Positions 40,567 to 48,941 of a stretch of 64,000 bases of DNA are shown here, in pieces (position 1 is the stretch's first letter; the number at the start of each line of letters is the position of its first letter). The notes beneath the pieces were generated by a model, which saw only the letters and a program-made list of their open reading frames with translations, had not been told where the DNA came from and did no database searches. The DNA lies in assembly GCA_022360095.1 (NCBI GenBank), contig JAKSDK010001806.1, forward strand, positions 248,001 to 312,000. Direction: 5' to 3'. The position numbers and the translations under genes were made by a program. The DNA comes from Phycisphaerales bacterium (GTDB lineage: Bacteria; Planctomycetota; Phycisphaerae; UBA1845; UTPLA1).

Positions 40567-41826
40567 CTATTCCGGTTCAAGACGGCGGAGAATACGAGTT
40601 TCGTCGGGGGAAATCATTTCATATTCGGTGTTTCGCCAAAAGAATCGACGCGTCTTTATGGACGATAACACCAGGTTCAGATGAAGGGAACCTGCGAAGG
40701 TGAGCGTACCGCCGATGTCCCAGAGCGCGTCTCGCCAAGTCAGTATCGGCGGCTTAAGCACCATGCGAAGGCCCAACTGGCGAAGGGCTGCCATGCCTGT
40801 GATGAGGACCAACACGACGAGCCAGCCTGCGAGCGCGAGATACATCGACGTTGTCGTTCCGAACCAACCGAACAGGCCGAAAAAGAACAGGACCGCAACG
40901 GCGCTGGAGCCGGTTAAGAAATTCAGGCAAATGATCAGGCCCGCCCGCCAGATGTCGAATCCGCAGATTTTGGTGATGATGACTTGGCGTCGGGCAAAAC
41001 TTAGAAAACCTCGAAGCGACGTACGATCTGAACTGGCGATAAGGGCCTGTGGAACGAAACGAATCTTCAAGCCGGCTTCTCGAACCGTGCGGGTCACCTG
41101 ATAGTCGTCGGACAAGGCGCGGTCCCAGCGCTCCGCGATTTTGAGCGAGTCGAAGCGATCTCGGCGTATGGCCGTGGAGCCGCCCCAGACGAAGTTCAGC
41201 TTTTCATCTGCGAGAAGCGAGACGGTGGCCGCATTCCATGCGCATCGCATGCCCGCTGCGAGGCCGCCGATGGCCACATACCAGCGGTAGCCCGTGGCGG
41301 CACCGACGGCATCGTCCTCCAACGGCGCGACGAGATGGCCGAGCCAGTTTTCGTGGGGAATGGCGTCGGAGTCGAGGAAGATGAGAACTTCCCGATCCTC
41401 CGCGATATGTTCCAGGGCGGCAAGAAGGTTGTGGATTTTCTGGCCTCGGTTTTCGGCCATGCCGGCGACGACCAGCCGGAATCTCGGTTTCTCCCAGTCC
41501 TTCGTCCATTGAGTAACGGCACTGTGGGCCGGGTCCGTAGCCGACTCAAAGGTGAAAACGATTTCGTAGTTGTCGTAGTTTTGTCGGGCCAACGCCGCGA
41601 CGGTCTGTTCGAGCTTTTCGTCAACACCGCAACATGGCAGAATAATCACGGCTTTGGGCATGTATTTGAACTCACCGGACGACGTGCGAAGGTCTTTCGC
41701 TTCCGCGACCTTGCGTTTGACGTATTGATAGAAGCGAAGTCCTCGTTTGAAGGAGGACACGCCTTGGACCGTCGTGAGCAGCCAGAGGAGAAAAACCGTC
41801 AAGTAGATATAGTGTTCGAAGCTCAT
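40567..41826 (-). CDS. GT2-family glycosyltransferase, membrane-bound (ceramide glucosyltransferase-like)
   Basis: 419 residues. An N-terminal helix precedes the GT-A domain: AVIILPCCGVDEKLEQTVAAL, LIFLDSDAIPHENWL (metal-binding DxD-like), VWGGSTAIRR, and WDRALSDDYQVTRTV (third acidic pair). The usual QxxRW is degenerate (FARRQVIITK). Four or so C-terminal membrane segments follow, a layout of GT21/GT2 processive-type enzymes. It probably adds sugar to a lipid at the inner membrane. 32 bases downstream of the potassium-channel gene on the same strand. Confidence 0.82.
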   Translation of the reverse strand: MSFEHYIYLTVFLLWLLTTVQGVSSFKRGLRFYQYVKRKVAEAKDLRTSSGEFKYMPKAVIILPCCGVDEKLEQTVAALARQNYDNYEIVFTFESATDPAHSAVTQWTKDWEKPRFRLVVAGMAENRGQKIHNLLAALEHIAEDREVLIFLDSDAIPHENWLGHLVAPLEDDAVGAATGYRWYVAIGGLAAGMRCAWNAATVSLLADEKLNFVWGGSTAIRRDRFDSLKIAERWDRALSDDYQVTRTVREAGLKIRFVPQALIASSDRTSLRGFLSFARRQVIITKICGFDIWRAGLIICLNFLTGSSAVAVLFFFGLFGWFGTTTSMYLALAGWLVVLVLITGMAALRQLGLRMVLKPPILTWRDALWDIGGTLTFAGSLHLNLVLSSIKTRRFFWRNTEYEMISPDETRILRRLEPE

Positions 41827-41858
41827 TCACAGATTGGAAAGTTAGATTGTGCGAACAC

Positions 41859-42842
41859 CTAGTCGGCCAGAGCGCGCGTGGCGCCGGAAGGACCAAGGAC
41901 CACCATGACATCTTTCACTCTTACCTCATGGTCAGGCCCGGGATTGATGCTCGTCTGACCGTCGGCACTATGGATGGCCACGACCATCGCTTTGGCTTTC
42001 TCCCTTAGATTGAGGTCACGCAGAGTGCGACCTTCCAGCCGTGAGCCGGGTTGAACCACCAGTTCGTCGATCTCCCACTCCTCGCCGCCCATCGTGATGT
42101 CCACCAGTCTCGCGACAGCAGGGCGTGCGAGCAGACTGACGGCGCGCATGGCACCGATCGCCTGAGGGCAAATCACTTTTGTGGCCCCGGCGCGTTTGAG
42201 TTTCGGTTCTGAATTGAGGTTCTCCGCCCGAGCGATGATCGGCATTTTTTCCCGGAGACCACGGGCGGTCAGGGTCACGATCACATTGTCGGCGTCGCTA
42301 CACAGCACGGTGACCAGACCTGCAGAGCGGTCGATTCCGGCTTCCTGCAAGGTCTCTTCATTGGAGGCGTCGCCGAGTACATAATCGAACCCGGCCTCAT
42401 CCACCAGGGCAGTCCGCTTCTCATCACAATCGACGACGACCACCTTGTTGTCCTCGGCGCGGAGGTCCCGCGCGATGAGTCCGCCCATGCGGCCGTAACC
42501 GCAGATGATGTAGTGCCCTTTGAGTTTTGCGATTCTGTCCTTCAATTTTCGCCTGCCGAGAACACTTCTGAGTTCGCCGCCGACAATCATAGCCTGGAGC
42601 GAGGCGAACGCCAGAGTCACGACGAGGATGCCGAAGATGATGACGATGGACGTCCAAAGGCGTGCGGGCTCGCTCAATTTCCACTGCTCGCTAAAGCCCA
42701 CCGTGGAGATGGTGATAATCGTCATATAGGCGGCATCATAGAAACTGGCCTTTTCCTCGATCAGGTAATAGCCCAACGTTCCTATGAGAAACACGGCCAG
42801 CAAGGCAAAGAGGGCGATCAGGAGTTTCTTCTGGGCCGGCAT
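41859..42842 (-). CDS. Two-TM potassium channel with RCK (TrkA-N) domain
   Basis: 327 residues from the ATG at 42842. The first membrane helix (KLLIALFALLAVFLIGTLGYYL), a pore helix with selectivity-filter TVGFSE (TISTVGFSEQW; canonical TVGYGD), then a second helix (IVIIFGILVVTLAFASL). A cytoplasmic Rossmann domain begins HYIICGYGRMGGLIARDL and ends with the RCK-C (TrkA-C) unit (GSRLEGRTLRDLNLREK). This is the MthK-like layout gated by ligand or nucleotide. Phe for Tyr and Ser-Glu for Gly-Asp in the filter are atypical, so ion selectivity may differ. It precedes sugar transferase genes on the same strand; a functional link is not obvious. Confidence 0.88.
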   Translation of the reverse strand: MPAQKKLLIALFALLAVFLIGTLGYYLIEEKASFYDAAYMTIITISTVGFSEQWKLSEPARLWTSIVIIFGILVVTLAFASLQAMIVGGELRSVLGRRKLKDRIAKLKGHYIICGYGRMGGLIARDLRAEDNKVVVVDCDEKRTALVDEAGFDYVLGDASNEETLQEAGIDRSAGLVTVLCSDADNVIVTLTARGLREKMPIIARAENLNSEPKLKRAGATKVICPQAIGAMRAVSLLARPAVARLVDITMGGEEWEIDELVVQPGSRLEGRTLRDLNLREKAKAMVVAIHSADGQTSINPGPDHEVRVKDVMVVLGPSGATRALAD

Positions 42843-42965
42843 CCTATTTTCCCTAGCGGCGGTCAATCCGTCGCTGATGCGATGCCACTATAGCGAGCAT
42901 CGCGAGGAGGCTCAAACGGATTGCGCGTCGCGTCGACCGCCGTGTTTGCCTTAGGATATCGCACA

Positions 42966-44111
42966 ATGAAAAAGAAAGTCCTGGTTCTGGGTTGTGGATT
43001 GGTCGGGGCGACGATGGCTCGCGACCTGGCCGAAGACCGTGGATTCGACGTCGCGGTCGCGGACCTGAATCCGACAAATCTCGACAAGTTGTCCGGTGAA
43101 AAAAATATTCGGACAATTCAAGCTGATCTTGGTGAAGCCGAGGCGGTCAAGGAAATCGCAGGGGATTTCGATTTTGCGGTCGGAGCGATGCCAAGCCGTT
43201 TGGGTTTGCAAACGCTGAAGGCGGTCATCGAAAGCGGCAAGTCGTTCTGTGACATCTCATTCATGGTCGAAGACCCAACGGCCTTGGATAATTTGGCGAA
43301 AGACTACGGTGTGACGGTCGTGTATGACTGCGGTGTGGCACCCGGGTTGGCGAACATGATCATCGGTCATTGTCACGCTCAGCTCGAGAAGACGGACAGC
43401 GTCGTTTATTACGTCGGTGGACTGCCGAAGCAACGGGCGTGGCCTTATGAGTACAAGGCGCCGTTTGCGCCTTCGGATGTCATCGAGGAATACACCCGGC
43501 CGGCACGCCTGATCGAAGACGGGCATGAAGTCGTAAAGCCGGCGCTATCAGAGCCGGAAGCCATTGAATTTCGGCAAGTGGGCATTCTGGAAGCATTCAA
43601 CACTGACGGTCTGCGCAGCCTGTTACGAACCATAAGCGCTCCTAACATGAAAGAAAAAACGTTGCGTTATCCCGGGCATTGCGAACTGATGCGAGTTCTT
43701 CGAGAGACGGGATTCTTCAGCAAGGAGCAAATCGAGATTGGGGACCGGATGGTGCGCCCCTTGGAGGTGACGTCCAAGTTGTTGTTTGACCGATGGCGGC
43801 TTGAACCGCATGAAGAGGAATTCACCATCCTGCGAGTGATCGTCGAAGGCACGAAAGCAAATAAGACAATGCGATATACGTATGACCTTTATGACGAATA
43901 CCACGCAGCGACAGGACAGCATTCGATGGCGCGGACGACCGGTTTTCCCTGTGTCATCACCGCGAGAATGATTGTAGAGGGCGCGTTTACCAAACCGGGC
44001 GTTTTTCCGCCGGAGTGCATCGGAGCAGAGCCGGGATTGTTTGACAGGATGACTGAAGCGTTGGCGGCGCGCGGCGTCACCATGACGAATGAGGCGACCG
44101 AGATGGACTGA
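42966..44111 (+). CDS. Saccharopine-dehydrogenase-like NAD(P)-binding protein
   Basis: 381 residues, ATG at 42966 with TAGGAT 9 bases upstream. N-terminal Rossmann motif VLVLGCGLVGATMARDLA (5-22), then DLNPTNLDKL and ADLGEAEAV. The C-terminal catalytic-like domain (CDISFMVEDPTALDNLAKDYGVTVVYDCGVAPGLANMIIGHC) belongs to the saccharopine dehydrogenase / lysine-ketoglutarate reductase family, which interconverts amino acids and saccharopine or related imines. The exact reaction is not determined; related enzymes also act on carboxynorspermidine. It converges with the kinase gene with a 1-base gap. Confidence 0.83.
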   Translation: MKKKVLVLGCGLVGATMARDLAEDRGFDVAVADLNPTNLDKLSGEKNIRTIQADLGEAEAVKEIAGDFDFAVGAMPSRLGLQTLKAVIESGKSFCDISFMVEDPTALDNLAKDYGVTVVYDCGVAPGLANMIIGHCHAQLEKTDSVVYYVGGLPKQRAWPYEYKAPFAPSDVIEEYTRPARLIEDGHEVVKPALSEPEAIEFRQVGILEAFNTDGLRSLLRTISAPNMKEKTLRYPGHCELMRVLRETGFFSKEQIEIGDRMVRPLEVTSKLLFDRWRLEPHEEEFTILRVIVEGTKANKTMRYTYDLYDEYHAATGQHSMARTTGFPCVITARMIVEGAFTKPGVFPPECIGAEPGLFDRMTEALAARGVTMTNEATEMD

Positions 44112-44112
44112 A

Positions 44113-46647
44113 TCAGGGTTCCTGTTCCTGAATCAACCGGCGGCACTCCTTGATCCAATCTTTCGACGGATATTTCCATGTCGGGTTGCGCGAACCCAGT
44201 TCATCGCATCGTTTCAGCTCCGACAACGCCTCATGCAGCAGCCCCTTCTCCTGCAAGGCACGGCCCAGATAGCCGTGGGCGAGGGCGAAGTCGGGCCTTT
44301 GGTCGATGGCGTTGCGATAGGTTTCGATCGCCTCGTCGATTTTCTTCATCTCGACGAGTGTCAAACCCAGATCGATAAATGTCGGCATATGGTCCGGTTG
44401 ACATTCGATCGACTTCTCGAATGAAGCGACCGCGTTTTCGAGATCACCGGCCTTCCTTTGTTCGATCCCGAGCCCGCGCCAGATACCGCCCGTCTCCGGA
44501 CGAATGGCCAGGCAGCGCATCAGGTACGGAATGGCCTTATCCGGGCTGTTAAAATTAGAAAGCAAGAGGGCATAATCAAAATTAAGAGTGAAGTCGTCGG
44601 GGTAAACCAACATCGCGCGTTGAAAGATGTCATGACAGGCCTTCATGTCTCCGGCCAGCGCAAACGTCGCTCCGAGCCAAGCGAGCGTAATTGGCAGCAC
44701 TTCATCAAGCGGTTTTGAGACGGCCAATTCACGGAGCGCTTGCAAGTCCGGGGGCTTTCCGAAATAAAGGGAGTACATGAGCTTCCGAAGCTTCGTGCGA
44801 TAGGGGTCCGGATCGGCTTCGTAAAGCATCTCGATACGCTTGTGAAACATTTCCCGCGTATAACGATGGACACCAAAGCGCCCCATCAGGTCTCCGCCGG
44901 TATTGATCCAGAGTTCCAATCCATTGGTCAGCTCGACACTGATTTCACTCTCGCGTATTCTGGCTACGATTTCCTCATGCGGCATATTGAGCACATCGAT
45001 GCCGTAATCCAGGAATGCCTGAATCAGTTGGTCGTCCATCCACATCCAGCTTTCCGCATCCTGATGGGTCGCGCCGACCACGATGACCTCCTCGATGCGT
45101 TCCAATATTCGCCGGTCAGCGTCCGCTCGCTCCAGATGACCGATGAAGTCCTGGGCGCGCCGCCGTGCATCGTCCGGAACATCCGCCTGCTCGATCAGTT
45201 TTTCGATGTGTTCGGCGGATGAAAGCACGGCTTCCCACTTCGCTCGGTCTCCGACGCGGGATGCTTTGGCTTCGCCGAGGCTGATTTGGGCTTTGGCGAG
45301 CGCTTCGTTCATCATTCGCCCGGCCGTATCAACTCGTGCTTGCTGTGCCTGTTCGTTCCAAAAGAAGCCGCCGCCGACCAGCAAAACGGCGAAGAGCACG
45401 GCGGTGGCCAGAGCGACAGTCAGTCGTCGGGCTCGGCGCTCCTCCTGAGCCCTGGCGCGCGATTCGGCCGCGGATAACTCCAAGGCCATGGCCTTTTCCT
45501 CGAGACCGGCAAGGTATTTGTTGATGTCTCTGGCGACCACCTCGGCGGAGCGCGGTCGTGCCGTGAGTGCGGGCGCCAGGCATCGAATTGTGATTTCGAT
45601 TAGTTCGCCATCGGCCCCGCAGTTCTCCAGGCGCGATCGAGCGTCATCCATGCGACACTCGGCAGCCTGTTGAAGGACTTCGTTTTTTCCGCCAATGTAC
45701 GGTGGGAATCCGGTGAGGATTTCGCAGAGAATCGCGCCAAGGGCGAACACGTCGGAACGCTCATTCAGCTTGTCCACTTCGCCCCGGGCCTGTTCCGGCG
45801 GCATGTAGGCAGGTGTGCCCATGACAGAACCTGCGAGAGATTGAGAACCGGATTCACCGCTCCGAATGGTCTCGATCGCACTGTGGGCGACATCCGCCTC
45901 GGTGGCTTTATTCTCATCGGCGACTCCGCCCTGGAGTAAGACCTTTGCCAGCCCCCAATCAACGACCTGCACCTCACCGAAGGCACCGACCATAATGTTG
46001 GACGGTTTGAGGTCACGATGAACCACACCGCGAGCATGGGCATAAGCCATGGTCTGACAAATATGCTCGAAGATATTCAGGAAACGGCGCCGGTCTTCCG
46101 TCGCGTCGACACGGTCCGCCAGCAACGCCGAGAGCGTCCGACCCTTGACGAGCTTCATGGTAAAGTAGGGACGTTGATTGTGTTGAAGACCGAGCTCATA
46201 CACCGGCAGGATGCCGGGGTGCTGAAGCTGGCCGGTGATCTGGGCCTCCTCCATAAACCGTTGCACCATGGCCGGATTCGTGGCATGGTTGGTTCGAAGA
46301 ACTTTCATGGCGACATCGCGTCCCAGATCAACGTCTCGACCCTTGAGAACGACACCCACGCCGCCGCGCGCGATCTCACCCGCGATTTGGTAGCGCCCCG
46401 TCGTCGCAGGCAGCTCAGGCATCTCAGCGGAGTGAGGATTGACGACGGGTCCTTGCCCGTCGGACGCATCGCGGAGAAGCACCTGTGATCTTACGCCGAG
46501 TGTTTCCTTGAGTGTCACGAGGACACTCTCACTGCCGTGGGGTTGCGTTTGAGATTCCGGCCCGAAGGCTGCACGCAGACCCGCATCCAGAAACGCGGAC
46601 TTCTCCTCGGATGAGGACGACTTGTCGGGGTCAGGGTTGTTGTTCAT
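44113..46647 (-). CDS. Membrane Ser/Thr protein kinase with C-terminal TPR repeats
   Basis: 844 residues from the ATG at 46647, preceded by GGTGAT. Kinase domain ~80-370: glycine loop IARGGVGVVLKG, Lys115 (AMKVL), HRDLKPSN with Asp212, and DWG (Asp230) where DFG is usual. A single membrane helix follows at ~410-435 (TVALATAVLFAVLLVGGGFFW). The extracytoplasmic part includes at least four TPR units at the C-terminus (GIEQRKAGDLENAVASFEKSI, GLTLVEMKKIDEAIETYRNAI, GYLGRALQEKGLLHEALSEL). The kinase is preceded by an ECF sigma gene (about 220 bases upstream on the same strand), a recurrent planctomycetal pairing. Substrates unknown. Confidence 0.9.
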   Translation of the reverse strand: MNNNPDPDKSSSSEEKSAFLDAGLRAAFGPESQTQPHGSESVLVTLKETLGVRSQVLLRDASDGQGPVVNPHSAEMPELPATTGRYQIAGEIARGGVGVVLKGRDVDLGRDVAMKVLRTNHATNPAMVQRFMEEAQITGQLQHPGILPVYELGLQHNQRPYFTMKLVKGRTLSALLADRVDATEDRRRFLNIFEHICQTMAYAHARGVVHRDLKPSNIMVGAFGEVQVVDWGLAKVLLQGGVADENKATEADVAHSAIETIRSGESGSQSLAGSVMGTPAYMPPEQARGEVDKLNERSDVFALGAILCEILTGFPPYIGGKNEVLQQAAECRMDDARSRLENCGADGELIEITIRCLAPALTARPRSAEVVARDINKYLAGLEEKAMALELSAAESRARAQEERRARRLTVALATAVLFAVLLVGGGFFWNEQAQQARVDTAGRMMNEALAKAQISLGEAKASRVGDRAKWEAVLSSAEHIEKLIEQADVPDDARRRAQDFIGHLERADADRRILERIEEVIVVGATHQDAESWMWMDDQLIQAFLDYGIDVLNMPHEEIVARIRESEISVELTNGLELWINTGGDLMGRFGVHRYTREMFHKRIEMLYEADPDPYRTKLRKLMYSLYFGKPPDLQALRELAVSKPLDEVLPITLAWLGATFALAGDMKACHDIFQRAMLVYPDDFTLNFDYALLLSNFNSPDKAIPYLMRCLAIRPETGGIWRGLGIEQRKAGDLENAVASFEKSIECQPDHMPTFIDLGLTLVEMKKIDEAIETYRNAIDQRPDFALAHGYLGRALQEKGLLHEALSELKRCDELGSRNPTWKYPSKDWIKECRRLIQEQEP

Positions 46648-46879
46648 GGCGATCACCGTAAAGCGATTTCATGAGGTCAAGGGTTTCAGCCCGGATTCCA
46701 CCGGTTTCAAGGATCTCCCAATCAGGTTCACACCGGCCATCCTTTTCGCGAGACCATCTTCATATTAATAAAGAGCCGCCGCATCGGGCGACGCCGATTT
46801 TAGCACAGACCGTGATGAAGCTTAGGAAGACGGGCCCCTGGGGGCGAACTCAAGGCTGTTATATGCACAATGAGTCGGT

Positions 46880-47563
46880 CTAGGCCAGCAAGCCCAGGAG
46901 TTTTTCACATTCCCGCTCCGCCGCCTGCGGCGAATTTGGATGATGGAAGCGCATGACCTCCAGCAGCGCCGCGCGAAATTCCTTTCTCGACTTGGCATAT
47001 TCGCGATGGAGAATGGCCGGGTCCATCTTCCATTGCTCGGCGATCTCGCGTATCGGCAGGTTGTCATGAAAACGGAGTCTCAACAACTCCACACGACGCA
47101 GGGCGTCAGGCCCTTCCTGTTGAGCGCGTTCGGATTGCCGGTCAGCGGCCTGTCGCATGATGCCTTTGGCCCATGCACGGTCGAACACTTGGGAACACCG
47201 ATCCTCAGCCGCCTCCACTTGTTGAATTGCGGAATCGCTGTCGGCCTCGTGCTTCTTTCGACGGGACCGGCGGGTTTCGATGCGCAGGGCCACGTTGCGT
47301 AAGACGCCATAGAAAAATGCCCGAAAGCCGCCGGGTCGGTCCGGATTGACTCGATCAAGCACGCCTCCCTGTCTAAAGCATTCCACGAACACTTCTTGAA
47401 TGGCATCATCAAGCTCATTCCGAGATGGCGTCTGACGCCAGCGGGCCGCGAGATACGCCCTGGCGACAGGCTCGTAGCATTTCGCGAAGGACGAGCGGTC
47501 CTCCGAACGACCCGCAGCCGCACCGTCAATGAGCGTCCAACACGTGGATTCCGAACCATGCAT
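46880..47563 (-). CDS. ECF-type sigma factor paired with a TPR kinase
   Basis: 227 residues. Region 2: ARAYLAARWRQTPSRNELDDAIQEVFVECFRQGG, then AFFYGVLRNVALRIETRRSRR; region 4: VELLRLRFHDNLPIREIAEQWKM with the predicted recognition helix PAILHREYAKSRKEFRAAL. It lacks an adjacent anti-sigma gene; the next gene on the same strand is the TPR kinase at 44113-46647, with a 233-base gap. Sigma factors of this kind may be controlled by phosphorylation. A candidate promoter upstream is RC TTGGAT-16-TAGAAT (47604-47631). The 330-base space to tRNA-Arg holds no other gene I can see. Confidence 0.85.
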   Translation of the reverse strand: MHGSESTCWTLIDGAAAGRSEDRSSFAKCYEPVARAYLAARWRQTPSRNELDDAIQEVFVECFRQGGVLDRVNPDRPGGFRAFFYGVLRNVALRIETRRSRRKKHEADSDSAIQQVEAAEDRCSQVFDRAWAKGIMRQAADRQSERAQQEGPDALRRVELLRLRFHDNLPIREIAEQWKMDPAILHREYAKSRKEFRAALLEVMRFHHPNSPQAAERECEKLLGLLA

Positions 47564-47893
47564 AAGTCGTTGTCCAGGGACATCGTGACACGATCTTCCT
47601 GCTATTCTAACACGTTTGAATCGTCATCCAATCGAGCGTGGCGAAAGGTCCGGTGGAGCGACGTTCAAGACGATTTGGCAGCGTCCGCGCCTGCAATTTC
47701 CTCAGTAGGGGCGTTATTCAGGACGTCAGCCCGTCCCTTCCGGCTAAAGCGCCTGCCGCTTATACTCTAAGTTCAGGACTTTTGGGGTATTCCCAAACGC
47801 CATGGAAAATACGCCGCGCGTTACCGTTTAAGTTGTCGGCCGCTGTTTAGGTATTCGGCTATTTTCTGATAGATGGTTTGCGCATCGTCCATT

Positions 47894-47967
<74 letters not shown>

Positions 47968-48087
47968 GTTTGTAAGATGTGGAGAAGGTTGAATTGCGAT
48001 TGGGCTGGAGAGTTGGACGCGATTGCGGCCGTTCTGATCGATTTCTCGTCATCTTAAAGGCGCTGCGGCACCTGCCAAATCAACACA

Positions 48088-48122
48088 GACGGCGGCCGCC
48101 ATCATGGGACCCGGCCGCCGTC
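48088..48122 (-). terminator. Terminator-like hairpin after the 48146-48613 gene
   Basis: GACGGCGGCCG (48088-48098) and CGGCCGCCGTC (48112-48122), an 11-bp perfect stem with a 13-base loop. On the minus strand it follows the stop at 48146 and is followed by TGTGTTGATTT, a moderately U-rich tail. Confidence 0.6.
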
Positions 48123-48145
48123 CGCGTGTCATGATGGAAGAATAT

Positions 48146-48613
48146 TTAGGCGGCTTGCCGCATCGCCTCATCGTCTGCGGCCGACTCCGACGCGTCGGAC
48201 GGCGGCTTGTCGTCCGGGGCAGGCGACTCGTTGTCCGGGTTTTTCTTCGACGGTTTTTCGCAGTGGAACTCGGCGTGGTCGTAGTAGATCTCCATCCGAT
48301 AGGTCTTGTCGCCCTTGGCGAGAGGGCAGGTATCGATGGCCGAGGCGACGGACATCGCGTAGTTCAACGCCACGGTCAGCCGTGAGCTCAGTTGGTCATA
48401 CGGCTTGCGCAGGTGAAACTGCAACGGCTCGTCGGTCGTCTCGCATTGCTCCACTTCACGGCGGAACATCATTTGCGCCATGCAGGCCCCGGCCAGCGCC
48501 AGGAGTTCGTTGTCGTCCCACTGGCGTTCCTCCTTTTGACAGGTGATATGACGCCCGTGTTCAAGTGCGTCGAGGATGGCCTTTAGCCGGCTTCGTTTGA
48601 ACTGGATCAACAT
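48146..48613 (-). CDS. Hypothetical cytoplasmic protein
   Basis: 155 residues from the ATG at 48613, where AGGAG lies 7 bases upstream; earlier in-frame starts are unsupported. It begins MLIQFKRSRLKAILDALE, continues with helical, charged segments (DNELLALAGACMAQMMFRREV, SSRLTVALNYAMSVASAI) and ends in an acidic/Pro-rich tail (NPDNESPAPDDKPPSD). No domain recognised. It stands alone between a tRNA gene and the RHS gene. Upstream (48614-48941) is a stretch of about 330 bases with AT-rich segments and an inverted repeat at 48832-48866. Confidence 0.65.
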   Translation of the reverse strand: MLIQFKRSRLKAILDALEHGRHITCQKEERQWDDNELLALAGACMAQMMFRREVEQCETTDEPLQFHLRKPYDQLSSRLTVALNYAMSVASAIDTCPLAKGDKTYRMEIYYDHAEFHCEKPSKKNPDNESPAPDDKPPSDASESAADDEAMRQAA

Positions 48614-48831
48614 GGGTTGACTCCTCTCTACCAGACAGCCCACCACCCATCTGGCTATCCGCCTCACAGAAGCGGCCGGGCCCTCGCGGGTTACCGCAGG
48701 TAGGTGGTGGGACGACTGATTCACGCGCAGACGTGCGCGCATTGGAGTACATTGAAAGGAACTGTGAGTACATAGCGTCTGCAAGCGTATCATATCGTCG
48801 ACAAGCGTCAAGAAAATTTTGGAAGCTGTAG

Positions 48832-48866
48832 TACACTCCTATCCTAACTTAAATAGATAGAGTGTA
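48832..48866. promoter_or_regulatory. Inverted repeat in the gap after the RHS gene
   Basis: TACACTC-C-TATC (48832-48843) faces GATA-GAGTGTA (48856-48866) around an AT-rich centre CTAACTTAAATA. With one bulged base the arms pair over 11 bases. It lies 76 bases past the RHS stop (minus strand) and ~220 bases before the next start, so it might be an operator or a terminator without a U-tract. The rest of 48614-48941 shows no gene. Confidence 0.4.
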
Positions 48867-48941
48867 TTCCGTGCATGCCAATTGTCCGATTTCTAACGAT
48901 TTGATTAGCGTGCACAGGATGCCCCCATAGGATTTCATCCG

